Shown here in pieces: positions 34,527 through 45,200 of a DNA stretch of 64,000 nt. A program made the position numbers and the translations under genes. The notes beneath the pieces are model-generated. The model did no database searches, was not told the origin of the DNA, and saw nothing but the letters and a program-made list of their open reading frames with translations. The DNA is from Alopecurus myosuroides (Eukaryota > Streptophyta > Magnoliopsida > Poales > Poaceae): contig CM054058.1 of NCBI GenBank assembly GCA_028641055.1, positions 237,439,551-237,503,550 of the forward strand. The letters run 5' to 3'. Numbering within the stretch: the first letter of the stretch is position 1; each line of letters begins with the position of its first letter.

Positions 34527-36177
34527 TAAAGGGTACGTTGCATAGAAAACAAAAAAATTTCCTACGCGCAATAAACTCGAATGGCCAAGATCTAATCTAT
34601 GAGATGAAAGGCAACGGGGAGAAAGAGAGTCTTGAGATAACATACCCTCGAAGACTCAAAGTGGTACAAGATAAAATATCGTTGTTGGCGTAGTCGTACT
34701 CACGCCGATCCCGAGCGAGAAGAAGTGCACCGCAATCCGGCGGTGCCTCCGTAATCGGTCACACGTTCAGCTCGATGAAGACTTCCGTTCCCTCGATCCA
34801 GCAGGTAGTGGAAGTAGAGGATCCCCGCAGAACTCCAGCATCACGGCGGCATGGTGGTGGTGAAGAATCCCGCGGCCAGGACTTCGCCAAGCCGGAGACC
34901 ATGGAATGGAGCAGCGGGTGGAGGGAAAAGGGAGTAGGCAAGTGTGTAGAGAAGAGGGAGCTCTCACCCTCCTTTTATAGGGGAGGGGGAGGCAGCCCAA
35001 GGGGGGTGCGGCCAGCCATGGGTCCCCCCACCCCTTCCTCTCTTCACGTGAGTGGAAGCCCCACTCACATCCACTCATACTCCCTTAATTTTCCACTTAA
35101 AAAATCCAAAGGTTTTTCTTTAATATATAAAAAAAAAATTATTTCTTTATTCATATTTGTTAATTCCATTAACAAACATTTGCGTGCAGCACCTCAAATA
35201 ATTTGTTAATTCTATTAACAACCATTCAATGAAAAACCCCTTGAACTATTTCAATTTTCCCCCGAATCAATTTTTTCGGAGCTGCCCAAAATATTCTTCA
35301 GTATTCCGTATCCTCTCTAACGCTTCATCGAACCTTAAGTGTGCCACCCTACGGTTCGCGAATAATATAGACATGACCGAGACTCCTCTCCGATCAATAA
35401 TCAACAGCGGGATCTGGAGATCCGTGATGGCTCCTATATATTCAACAATGACTCTCGTGATCGTGTGAACCTTTCAACGTCGTAACGATTTCCCTTTGTC
35501 TCGCGATATTTTACTTGTCCGTGATCCGATCATCGGTATCCACCATACCTTGTTCGATCTCGTTATCCGACAAGTACTCTTTTCTAGTTCACGTGATATA
35601 AGATCCTTGTGATCATATCACATGCTTGCAAGCAGTGTCGATGTGATATCACCGAGAGGGCCCTGAGTATATCTCTCCGTCATATTGGATGGACAAATCC
35701 CATTCTTGATCCATGAGCTTCAACTAACACTTTCCGAATACCTAATGCCACCTTTATAGTCACCCTGTTACGGTGTGACGTTTGATGTCATCAAAGTATT
35801 CTTTTGGTATTAGTGATTAACATGATCTCATGGTCTAAGGAAAATGTTACTCCGAATGTAAGACATAACAACAAAACTAAATGACTTGATCGTATTGTTA
35901 TACTTAGTTAGGGTCTAAGTTCATCATGTCATTCTCCTAATGACATGATCCCGTTATTAACAACATCCAATGTCTATGATCAGGAAACCTTGATCATATG
36001 TTAATTAACGAGCTAGTTAAAAGAGAGGCTTCACTAGGAACGTTGGTTTGTTTATTAATCACACATGTATCAACGTTTCCGGTTATTACAATTCTAGCAT
36101 GAGAAATAAAAATCTATCATAAACAAGGAATAACATAATAAATACTTTATTATTGCCTCTCGGGCATATTCCCTTTA
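34527..36177 (-). repeat. 5' LTR of Copia-2 (1651 bp), both ends mutated
   Basis: Matches 13017-14667 over its full length. On the minus strand it starts TAAAGGGAATATGCCC and ends ACGTACCCTTTA. TG and CA ends in the partner have become TA and TA, both by transitions. Right flank gcacg (36178-36182). Confidence 0.92.
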
Positions 36178-37211
36178 GCACGGCCTTCCGAGAAGAACTG
36201 GGGCGATCCGCACCCAAATCAATCGGTGAATTAATGGTGATAGCAGACAGATAGGCGAATAGCGAAGAGTCCCTGCGCAACGAGAAAGGTTCCTCGCTCG
36301 CGCATGACGAGGATTGCAACGGCGACCGTCCGAAGAGGAAGAGACGACACTACGATCAATATGATCAATCGGAGCTGCTAGCAGCTGAATTCATAAGAAA
36401 CTGCGACAGCGGATCCCGTGGGAATCGCGAGTGGAAGGCAAAACCAGATGGCAAAACGCCTGAGGAAGACCTCGACGGATACTGCTCCTTGCACATGTTC
36501 ACATATAAACAAACATGCAAGCTCAAGGCCACTCACCTCCTCAAGGATTGTCGAAAGTTCCAAGACATCCATGAGGCGTATACAAGGAATCACGGGATGG
36601 CAATAAACCGAGGATACCCGCAACTGTCGGGAGGAGCCGCTGCGAACTACCCGCCACCCCTACCTCCACCCGCTGGACACCACAGCATGGCTCTAGCCTC
36701 CCTTCCTGCACCTGCTAATCCAGCCGCAGCAAACCAAGGAGGCAACGGCTACCCAAATCTCCATGGGCTCCTAGGCATGATACAGAAGGTCTTCCCATCC
36801 TGACGAGTTCAGAAGACCAACACTCGCGATGTTAACATGGCAGTACAAGCACCACCGTCCGAGGCTGAATACCTGAAGATGTCCGAGCACCAGATAACCT
36901 TCTCACGAGAGGACCACCCTCCACGGGTGTATCGGCCGGGGCACGCAGCGCTCGTCATCCAGGCGCAAATAGGCAACTACGACCTAGCCAGGGTGTTCAT
37001 GGATGGTGACGGTGGAATAAACATCATATACGCGGATACACTCTGTAAAATGAACAAGAACTTGGAGGGACTCGCAGAATCAGAAACATCCTTCCACGGG
37101 ATAGTACCGGGTAAAGCAGTCCGACCACTCGGAACAATTAACTTGGAGGTGATACATGGAGATCCGTGCAATTACAGGAGAGAGTTCCAGGACTTTGAGG
37201 TAGTCGACTAG
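36178..37211 (+). pseudogene. Gypsy-3 gag C-terminus and protease
   Basis: Continuation after Copia-2. Gag tail with a Cys/His cluster (YCSLHMFTYKQTCKLKATH...KDCRKF, about 36480-36560), then a Pro-rich linker and a stop at 36803. The protease-like frame 36837-37211 has VFMDGDGGINIIYADTL where the family usually has a DGGS-type active site; the Asp-Gly is kept but the next residues differ. It ends at a TAG inside the FEVVD segment. Damage fits an old, inactive element. Confidence 0.82.
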
Positions 37212-37259
37212 CCATCACAGTAGCACGCCATTCTCGGTCGAACAACGTTCGCGAGATTC

Positions 37260-38258
37260 ATGGCAGTACCCCACTACGCCTACCTCAAGTTAAAACTACT
37301 AGGAGAATACGGCACGATCACCGTAATCGGCGACTTCCAAAAGTCAGACAAGTGCGACAACGATTTCCACGAAATCGCAAAATCTTTCGGGATGCAAGAA
37401 GAGTTGGAAGAGCTGGCAAAAACCACGGACAACTCCGTGATGCCGCTAACTAAGAAAAATGCTCCAGACCTCGAGTTTAGCTCCAATAGCGACACTCGAA
37501 AGCATCAAGTCCACCCAACAGATTCCGCGAAAACGGCGATCGTGTCAACCACCCAGTCATCCGGATAGGAAAGCGCGCTCGTCGAACTCCTCCATGAGTA
37601 CTGGGAGATTTTTGCTTGGCAGCCATCCGATATGCCAGGGATACCCAGAGAGTTTGCCGAGCACTCATTAGAAGTTTTCAAAGACGCAAAGCCAGTCAAA
37701 CAAACCACCCGACGCTTCTCCGAGCCAAAGCAGCGAGCACTCGGAGAAGAAGTGAACAGACTCCTAGCCGCCAAGTTCATCAGGGAGATCAAGATTTCCA
37801 CCTTGTTAGCAAACCCGGTGCTGGTCCCGAAGAAAAACACAGACATCCTTCGCGTGTGCATCGACTACACGTCGCTGAACAAAAACTGTCCCAAGGATAA
37901 CTTTCCGCTCCCGCAGATTGACCAGATTATCGACTCCACAGCAGTCTGTCAGCGCCTCTCCTTCCTAGATGCCTACTCGGGTTATAATCAGATCAGGATG
38001 AAACAGGAAGACGAGGAGAAGACAATATTCATCACACCACACGGTGTCTACTGCTACACGATAATGCCTTTCTGTCGAAAAAAACGCATGCGCAACATAT
38101 CAGCGATGCATGCAAAAATGTCTCGCCAAGCTCATTGGCAAGAATGTACAAGTGTACGTTGACGATATCGTTATCAAGACTCGAGTGGAGGACACACTCC
38201 TCGAGGACATAAGGAAACAATCGACGCCCTCAATGCATACAGAATTAAGCTCAGCCTG
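37260..38258 (+). pseudogene. Gypsy-3 reverse transcriptase, degenerate
   Basis: Linker (37260-37568, stop), then RT from about 37632: NPVLVPKKNTDILRVCIDYT, LNKNCPKDNFPLPQIDQIID, FLDAYSGYNQIRM, FITPHGVYCYTIMPF. A frameshift near 38070 follows. The catalytic motif (VYVDDIVIKTR, about 38153-38185) is in another frame and ends in a stop near 38260. Homologous to Gypsy-2 RT at 28056-28664 but clearly diverged. Confidence 0.88.
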
Positions 38259-39566
38259 ATGAAATGCATTTTCGGCGTGCCCGCCGGCCAGTTGCTCGGC
38301 TATCTAGTCTCAGCTCGGGGAATAGAAGCAAATCGAGAGAAGATTCAAGTGATCCTGGTAATGAAAGAGCCAACAAATCTCTGCGGCGTCCAACAGCTGG
38401 CAGGGCGACTGGCAACCCTCAACAGGTTCATCGCAAGATTGGGAGAACAAGCGTTCCCCTTCTACGAACTACTGAAGAAAACAAATAAGTTCGAGTGGAC
38501 GCGAGAAGAAAAAAGGCGTTCGTCAACTTGAAAAGAGTGCTGCAGAGCAGACGCATACTGGAAACACCTCAGGAAAGGGAACCCCTCTACCTTTACCTGG
38601 CCGCAACTAATCAAGTGGTCAGTATAATAATAGTGGTCGAGTGGCCAGAGGACGGAAAAGCATACAGTGCTCAGAGACCAGTATACTACCTCAGCGAGGT
38701 ACTTTCTCCGTGCAAACAACGATACCCCCACTACCAGAAACTCGCGTATGGAGTGGTCCTTACAGCCCGCAAGCTTAAACATTACTTCCAGGAGCATACC
38801 GTCATGGTGCTAAACGACGCATCACTCGGTACCATCATGAATAACCCCATGGCATCCGGAAGAATCGCAAAGTGGAGCATCAAGTTAGGCGTCTGGGACA
38901 TAATATACACATGACTATACACAGGACGCAATGCCCTCAAGTCCCAGGTGGTCGTAGAGTTCCTTTGCGAGTGGACATAGCTGCAAACTCCAAGACCCCC
39001 AGAGTACACAAGCTCCTGGATCACGTATTTCGACGGGTCGAAAAGAAACGAAGGGGCGGGAGCCGACTTAATCCTCATATCGCCAAGAGGCGACAAACTA
39101 CGGTACGTTCTACGCCTCGACTTCCCCCTCGACGATCCATCATCCAACAATGACGCCGAGTACGAAGCACTCTTGCACGACATGAAAATGGCAATCGCAT
39201 GCGGTGCCACTCGACTGATGATATACGAAGACTCAAACCTCATCGTACAACAGACGATGAAGGAATGCGACGCTGTCGCAGAAAACATGATCGCTTATCA
39301 ACGACATGTATAACCTGGTCGAAGGAAGCTTTAAAGGGTGCGAATTGAAGCACATTGCCCGGTCAACTAATGAAGAAGCTGACAGATTGGCGAACATCGG
39401 GTCAACAAATGCCCCAGTTCTGCCAGGAATTTACTTCGAGCGGATCAGCAAAAGATCGGTCAAACTGAAGAAGAACACGGACATGCCAGAACAACAGAAA
39501 CAGAAGCCAGTCGACAAAGCGCCATCATTGAACTCGCTCACAACATCTCAAGGCAAGTCTTCCTAG
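38259..39566 (+). pseudogene. Gypsy-3 RT thumb and double RNase H, degenerate
   Basis: MKCIFGVPAGQLLGYLVSAR at 38259 is the RT thumb. A frameshift near 38510 leads to RNase H-like text (RPVYYLSEVLSPCKQRYPHY, 38500-38914). A second RNase H is split among frames (FDGSKRNEGAGA-like near 39025-39060, AEYEALLHDMKMA near 39160, then HIARSTNEEADRLANIGS near 39351). Two RNase H domains support the Tat assignment. Confidence 0.82.
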
Positions 39567-39599
39567 TTGAGCCAATCTGGACGAACAAGTACCTCGATT

Positions 39600-40813
39600 G
39601 CTTGATCCGAAAGCAGCTCCCAGAGGATATCCCTGAGGCAAGGTAGATCGTTCGGTGCAGCAAATCCTTCCAGGTGATAAAAGGTGAACTCTATAAACAT
39701 AGTATATCAGGAGTCCTCCAACGGTGCATCGCACCCAAAGATGGAAAGGAATTACTACGAGACATACATCAAGGCGACTGCGGACACCATGCAATCTGGA
39801 GAGCCATACTGGGCAAGGCTTTTAGAGCAGGATTCTACTGGCTAACAACAGCCAAAGACGCCAAGGAACTGGTCGACATATGTGATGCTTGTCAACGCTT
39901 CTCGCCTAAGCCACACACACCGGCCACAGAGCTCCACATGATCCCCTTATCCTGGCCATTCGCTCAATGGGGGCTCGACATGGTAGGACCACTAAGAAAG
40001 GCAACACCCGAAGAATACACTCGTCTGCTGGTCGCAGTCGACAAATTTACCAAATGGATAGAGGCATTCCCAGTAACATCGTAACATGCGAAGTGCGTAG
40101 TCCAATTCCTCGAAACCATTGTGTACCGATTTGACGTCCCTAACAATATTATCACGGATAATGGGACCAACTTCACAGCCAAAGAGACGAAGGCCTTCTA
40201 TGAAGAAAAGGGGATAACTCTCAGCTTCGCCTCGGTAGCACATCCCCAAACAAACGGCCAAGTCGAAATATCCAACGGATTAGTTTCAACTGGCATCAAG
40301 AAACGTCTACTCGACAGACTACATCGTGCAGCAGGACATTGGGCCAAGGAGCCACCGTCCGTCCTGTGGAGTGTGAGAACAACTCCAAACAGATCCACAA
40401 ACTATATGCCATTCTTTATGGTTTACGGCGTCGAAGCAGTCCTGCCTGAGGATGTTTGATTCAGCGCTCCACGAGTCGTTGCATACAACGAAGAAGCCTC
40501 CAACAGGGCACTCGCGGAATACATGGACACACTAGACGAGGCCAGGGATGCCGCACTCGCAAGATCCGTCGTCTACAAGCAAGCACTACGCAATCACCAC
40601 AGTCACCGCATCCGCAGCAGATCCTTCGTAGTAGACGACATGGTGCTACGACTCAAGCAATAAAGCGGACACAAGCTCGAGCCACCATGGGAAGGACCCT
40701 TCATCATACACGAGGTTATTCCTGGAGGTGCCTATCGCATGAAAAACCCAAAAACAGGCGGCGTCTACTCCAACCCATGGAACATGGCGCACCCGCGAAA
40801 ATTCTATCCCTAG
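39600..40813 (+). pseudogene. Gypsy-3 integrase, degenerate
   Basis: HHCC zinc region (HQGDCGHHAIWRA...CDACQRFS) and core residues WGLDMVGPL, IITDNGTNF and NGQVEISNGL are all recognisable. Premature stops occur at about 40082, 40457 and 40661. The C-terminal PPWEGPFIIHEV...GGVYSNPWN segment ends at a TAG near 40811. The same module order and endpoint as in Gypsy-2 (25504). Confidence 0.88.
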
Positions 40814-41190
40814 GAGAGTACTTTTACTCGCAAAATAAGGTTGTTCCAGCCACACTGTAACCTGGGCAAACACATGGCTTCTCATCCATCGCAATACAAA
40901 CATGATTTATCAACCATAGCTATAAAGACTACTTAGTCGCACTTTTCCTTTTTTACTTCTACATGCTAAAACAACGGTCACACCCCAACACACGGGGGCT
41001 ACACCAAACTAGCATAAACAATCTTCGAGTGCCTTTGCACGATAAACATCTTACAAGGTTACAAGGAAAACACCTTAAAACGCCTTAATTGATTCAAATA
41101 TCTCACAAGGTTACAAGGTACACACCTTAACACATCTTCAATGAATCAATAAAAACATACAAGGCATATACACCTTAAAATATACAGTCA
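40814..41190. other. Gap between Gypsy-3 integrase and the antisense unit
   Basis: About 380 bp without an ORF. It contains repeated phrases (tctcacaaggttacaagg; cttaaaacgcctta) and a purine/pyrimidine tract cacacgggggctac near 40998-41011, which closely resembles the polypurine tract at 47854-47864. This is the convergent 3' region, equivalent to 24362-25503 in Gypsy-2. Confidence 0.5.
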
Positions 41191-42004
41191 TTACTGAGCC
41201 GCAGCCTCTCGAAGCAGCCCCTCAGTCTCTGCAGCGGTCAACCGAATGATCCGCTCCGCCGCAGGTCGCACAACCTCATAGTGAGGAACAAAATTAACGG
41301 CTGCTCCTTGGGTCTCTGGAAGCTGCGCCACAGAGTTGAAATTCATGTCTGGATGCCACAGCCGTACAAACGCGAGCGCCACTTGAGCGTCGCAAATGAG
41401 CTGCTGACGCACGCATTCACGAACATCTTCCACCCGACGAAACAAACGCAGCAGTCCACTCAGTCGATCGGGAACAACGTCAAATGGATACATCGCCCGA
41501 TAGACTGAATATAAAGCCTCCCAACAAGACTCAACAAAGAGTTCCGCCTGACTTACTCGATACTGCAATGTAGCCAGGACAAAGCCTATGCTGCGATCGG
41601 ACCAGAAGTTGCAGGCATGGACGTTGGAGCTGCTCGACTCGCAAGCCACTCTATTATCTATCCAATGACCCTAACACGCTCCATCAGGCTCGACAACTGC
41701 ATAGCAAGGAAGCGCGTCAGCCCACAATCAAGAAAGCACCAAAAATACTTGGGGGCTTGCGGGACTTACAGAGCATACTCTTCGCGACACTCGCCAGCTC
41801 CTCCATCACAAACCGCTCGCGATCAGCAACAAGCTTCTGCTTGGACTTGGCAACATCCGCCACGCCCTGCAGTGCCTTAAGATTACGCTCACCATCTTTG
41901 ACACGACCACGAAGTGAAGCTAGCATGCTCGCATCAGTCAACACCGGCGCAATCGAAGGAACTGGCGCATTAGACGACCCCCCGCCAGATTCCAGAAACT
42001 GCAA
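41191..42004 (-). pseudogene. Second antisense unit of Gypsy-3 (two-exon C-terminal-like fragment)
   Basis: Minus strand. Exon 42004 to about 41775 is coiled-coil-like (ASLRGRVKDGERNLKALQGV, KQKLVADRERFVMEELASVA) and ends at a GTAAGT-type donor. An acceptor (TATGCAG) near 41700 is followed by a damaged segment and then an open frame to the stop at 41191 (LICDAQVALAFVRLWHPDMN, EVVRPAAERIIRLTAAETEG). The Ala/Leu-rich YP/HP pattern resembles the C-terminal domain of the Gypsy-2 antisense protein only loosely. It lies downstream of another antisense gene that seems to end at 42244, so it may be a second gene, or a downstream part joined by splicing that I cannot resolve. Confidence 0.5.
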
Positions 42005-42243
42005 TGCATATGGGACACATGACAGCTTCAGTCACAAAGCTGAGCATCACTCGACAAAGTAACCCAAAAGCATCTGCAAGTACTCGGAGGCTACTCTACT
42101 CCACTCCCATCGGGAGAACACAAAGTAAGGCAAAACAACAAATGTTGACACTTTAAAAACTTCGTTTGGAAAAGAAAATTACGGGATGCTTCCCAAAGTT
42201 TCATTACATAGCCATGCATACAAAAGAATAAACGACACCTATC

Positions 42244-45200
42244 CTAAGGAACCACGGACTTTCCAGAGATAGCTCCACTCGCAGCAGGCTTCGCACCACG
42301 GCCGCGAGAAACTACCTCGGAAAGCATGTTTGCTAGCTTCTCAGCATGATCTCCAAAGGGTCGGAGTGCTACCTTTTTGCCCAGCGCGTCCCGAGGAAGT
42401 TCCGAATACACCTTCTCCAGGTCGCCGAGACATCATGCGCTAGGGCAAACTGAATAGCCGTCTTGGCTCCGCACTCGGTCTGTGCAAGGGTGTACTCTTG
42501 GAGGGGATCGCCTTCGCCAAGGAAAACTCGCAGGAGGCCCTCGAGAGTTGGTGGAACCGGCACTCCCGCAAGCAACCGCTGGTGCAGCTTCGACAAAACT
42601 CGAGCGGCGTCACGAAGAGAGAAGCACGCTTTCTTTCCGTGCTCTGCAGCAGAGTGCATACGTCCGTCAAAGCGTCGACTCGCATCCCTCCGAAAGCGCC
42701 AAGTCTACGCCAAGTACGTCTATAACATAATGAACAAGTCAGAATAGGAAAAGGAAAGTAACAAGCCAAAGACGAAGATTGGTGAGTAACATACCAGCCA
42801 AAGCCTGGGCGGTAGGACGAAGGAAATCGACCAAGTCATTATCGTGCGCCGCACCCGCTTCCTCCAACTTCTTCTAGGACTCGCGAGATTCGGTCAGACG
42901 ATCAGCTGCATCCTTACGAGTGGACTCTAACTCGTTTCGGGTAGACTCCAACTCCTTCTCGAGATCTTTGATCCGATAGCTAGCCTCGGCCTTCTCGATG
43001 TTTAGGCGCGCAATCTCATCTACAACATGGAGCAAGCACGTTAAAATAGCAATTCCGGCCAGAATAAACAAAGCAGTTTAAGGAACATATGCCCGCTTAC
43101 CTCTTGAAGAACGGGCGTCTCGAAGGCTTTGGTCGCGCTCCTCCCGAAGAGAAACGCATTCCGCCTCGGCCATGACAAGACGACACCCAAAAGCAGTCAA
43201 AGAGTCAAGGATAGCCTGCAAAATCCTTCACGGGTTAGAGAGATATAACTTGAGCCTATACACGACTGTACACAGTCGAATATAGCCTCGAGGGCTATTC
43301 CCATCAGGAGCACTGTCGTGCACCCGATAGAAACCAAGAAGCGAACGAAAAAGTAAAGACCCCAAGAAGACTCCCCTTGCCAAAAGACTTCTTCCTCCCC
43401 GGCAACGGTGCCAGAAATTCTTGATGCTCTTTGATAGTGTGTTGGAAACCCCAAGAGGAGGGTGTGATGAGCAAGCAGCAAGAATTTCCCTCAGCTAAGA
43501 ACCAAGGTTATCAATCCAATAGGAGGAAGAGGATCTCAGGAAGGTTGATGCCACTGACGGTGGTGCTGGCGCTTCACCAGTGTCAGCAACAACCTGGAAC
43601 CTGCACACAACACAACCAAAATACTTTTTCCCAACGGTACAGTGAGGTTGTCAATCTCACCGGTCTTGCTGAAAACAAAGATAAGACATATAGTGTGAAA
43701 ATGATGTATGCTTGCAGTAAGTAAAGAAATCAGGAAATAGTTGTGGTTTTTAATAGTGTGAAAAAATGGACCGGCGTTCATAGGTTCACCAGTGGTGTCT
43801 CTCCATAAAAGATAGCATGCTGGATGAACAAATTACAGCTGGGCAATTAACAAATAGAGGTTGCACCGAAGTGCACATATATGACATGAAGACTACCATG
43901 ATATTTAGTGCGATCATTACAACAATATACATAGATCGAAATCCATCTGCATCTATGACTAATAATCCACCCGCAGGTTATCATCTGAACCCCTTTAGGT
44001 ATTAAGTTGCAAGCAACAGATAACTGCATTAAACAAAGTGTGTAATGTAAGCAATGATTATGCACGCGGGCACTCTCACCGATGTTCTATCCCTAATGGC
44101 AACAACACATCCTCCCCCTTCACGTTTCTGTCACTCGAGCAAGGCGGTGAGGAGGCATGAACCCACTATCGAGCATAAATACTCCCTCTTGGAGTCACCA
44201 GCAACTACTTGGCTAGAGTAACCACTAGCAACGAAAAGCATGCAAGATCACAAATAGCATATGCAAATAAAGACTATAATAAACTTAGCATAAGTTCAAT
44301 ATTCATCGGATCCCAGCAAACACAGCATATGGAATTACATAAGATCAATCTCGATCATGGTAGGCAGCTCACGAGATCTAAACACGGAGACATATGAGGA
44401 GAAGACAACCATATAGCTACAGCTACGAACCCGTAGTCCAAGGATGAACTACTCACGCATCACTCCGGAGGCAGACATGGTGATGAAGAAGCCTCGAGGG
44501 ATGATCTCCTCTCCGGCAGGGTGCCGGAAACGGCTCCAGACCCCCCCTGATCTAGGGTTGACGGTGACGGCGGCTGTGGAACTTTTCGAGGATTTTTATC
44601 AGGTGTTTAGGGTGTTCCATCCAGGGGGATTAAATAGGCGAAAGAGCAAAGGCGGTGGAGCTCCATGGGCCCCACACCCATAGCTGGCGCGGCTAGGGGG
44701 CGCGCCACCCTATGGTGTGGCCCCCCGGTGCCCGTCTTCGACTCTTCTTCGATGTTCTGGATGCTTCCGAAGAAAATAGGCACTTCGAGATTTGTGGGGT
44801 CCAATTTCGAGAATGTTTCCAGAACAACTTTTCTGAAACAAAAAACAACACAAAGCATGGAACTGGCACTTGGCAATTTTTTAATAGGTTAGTCCCGGAA
44901 AACGTATAAAAATGCTATAAATAAGGGAGAAAACAAGTAGAAATTGACATCATATGATCATGGAGCATAAGAAATTATAGATACGTTGGAGACTTATCAG
45001 TCGACAAGGGGTCAGGCGAGCTAGCCAAAACCACTTTTCTCGCTAACGCCTCGTCATCCTCGGGCTGCTGGCCCGCAAGGTCAGGGATCGCGTGCTCGAA
45101 AGTATCGACTGCCTTCGCAGGGCTTGGAGGTCGTCGAGTAGGGCGCGGAGCTCGGGCCAAATCCGCGATGACTTCTTTCTGCTTCACAGACTGGGCAGAG

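Larger units (their letters stand above)
13017..36177 (-). mobile_element. Copia-2: Ty1/Copia element with two nested insertions
   Basis: Two 1651-bp LTRs (13017-14667 and 34527-36177) and a perfect 5-bp target duplication gcacg (13012-13016; 36178-36182) in Gypsy-3 gag. Minus-strand order: 5' LTR, tRNA-Met primer site, leader, gag, protease, integrase, RT-RNase H, polypurine tract, 3' LTR (the Copia order, integrase before RT). Removing Gypsy-2 and the solo LTR leaves about 8.5 kb. The LTR start TGAAGGGAATATGCCC resembles BARE/Angela/WIS-type elements from memory; the family name is not certain. Damage is limited to a few stops and one clear frameshift. Confidence 0.92.

Noticed and set aside
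43422..44999. Complete retrotransposon in this interval
   Set aside because: Only one LTR and a short primer-site stretch are present; there is no coding interior or second LTR.
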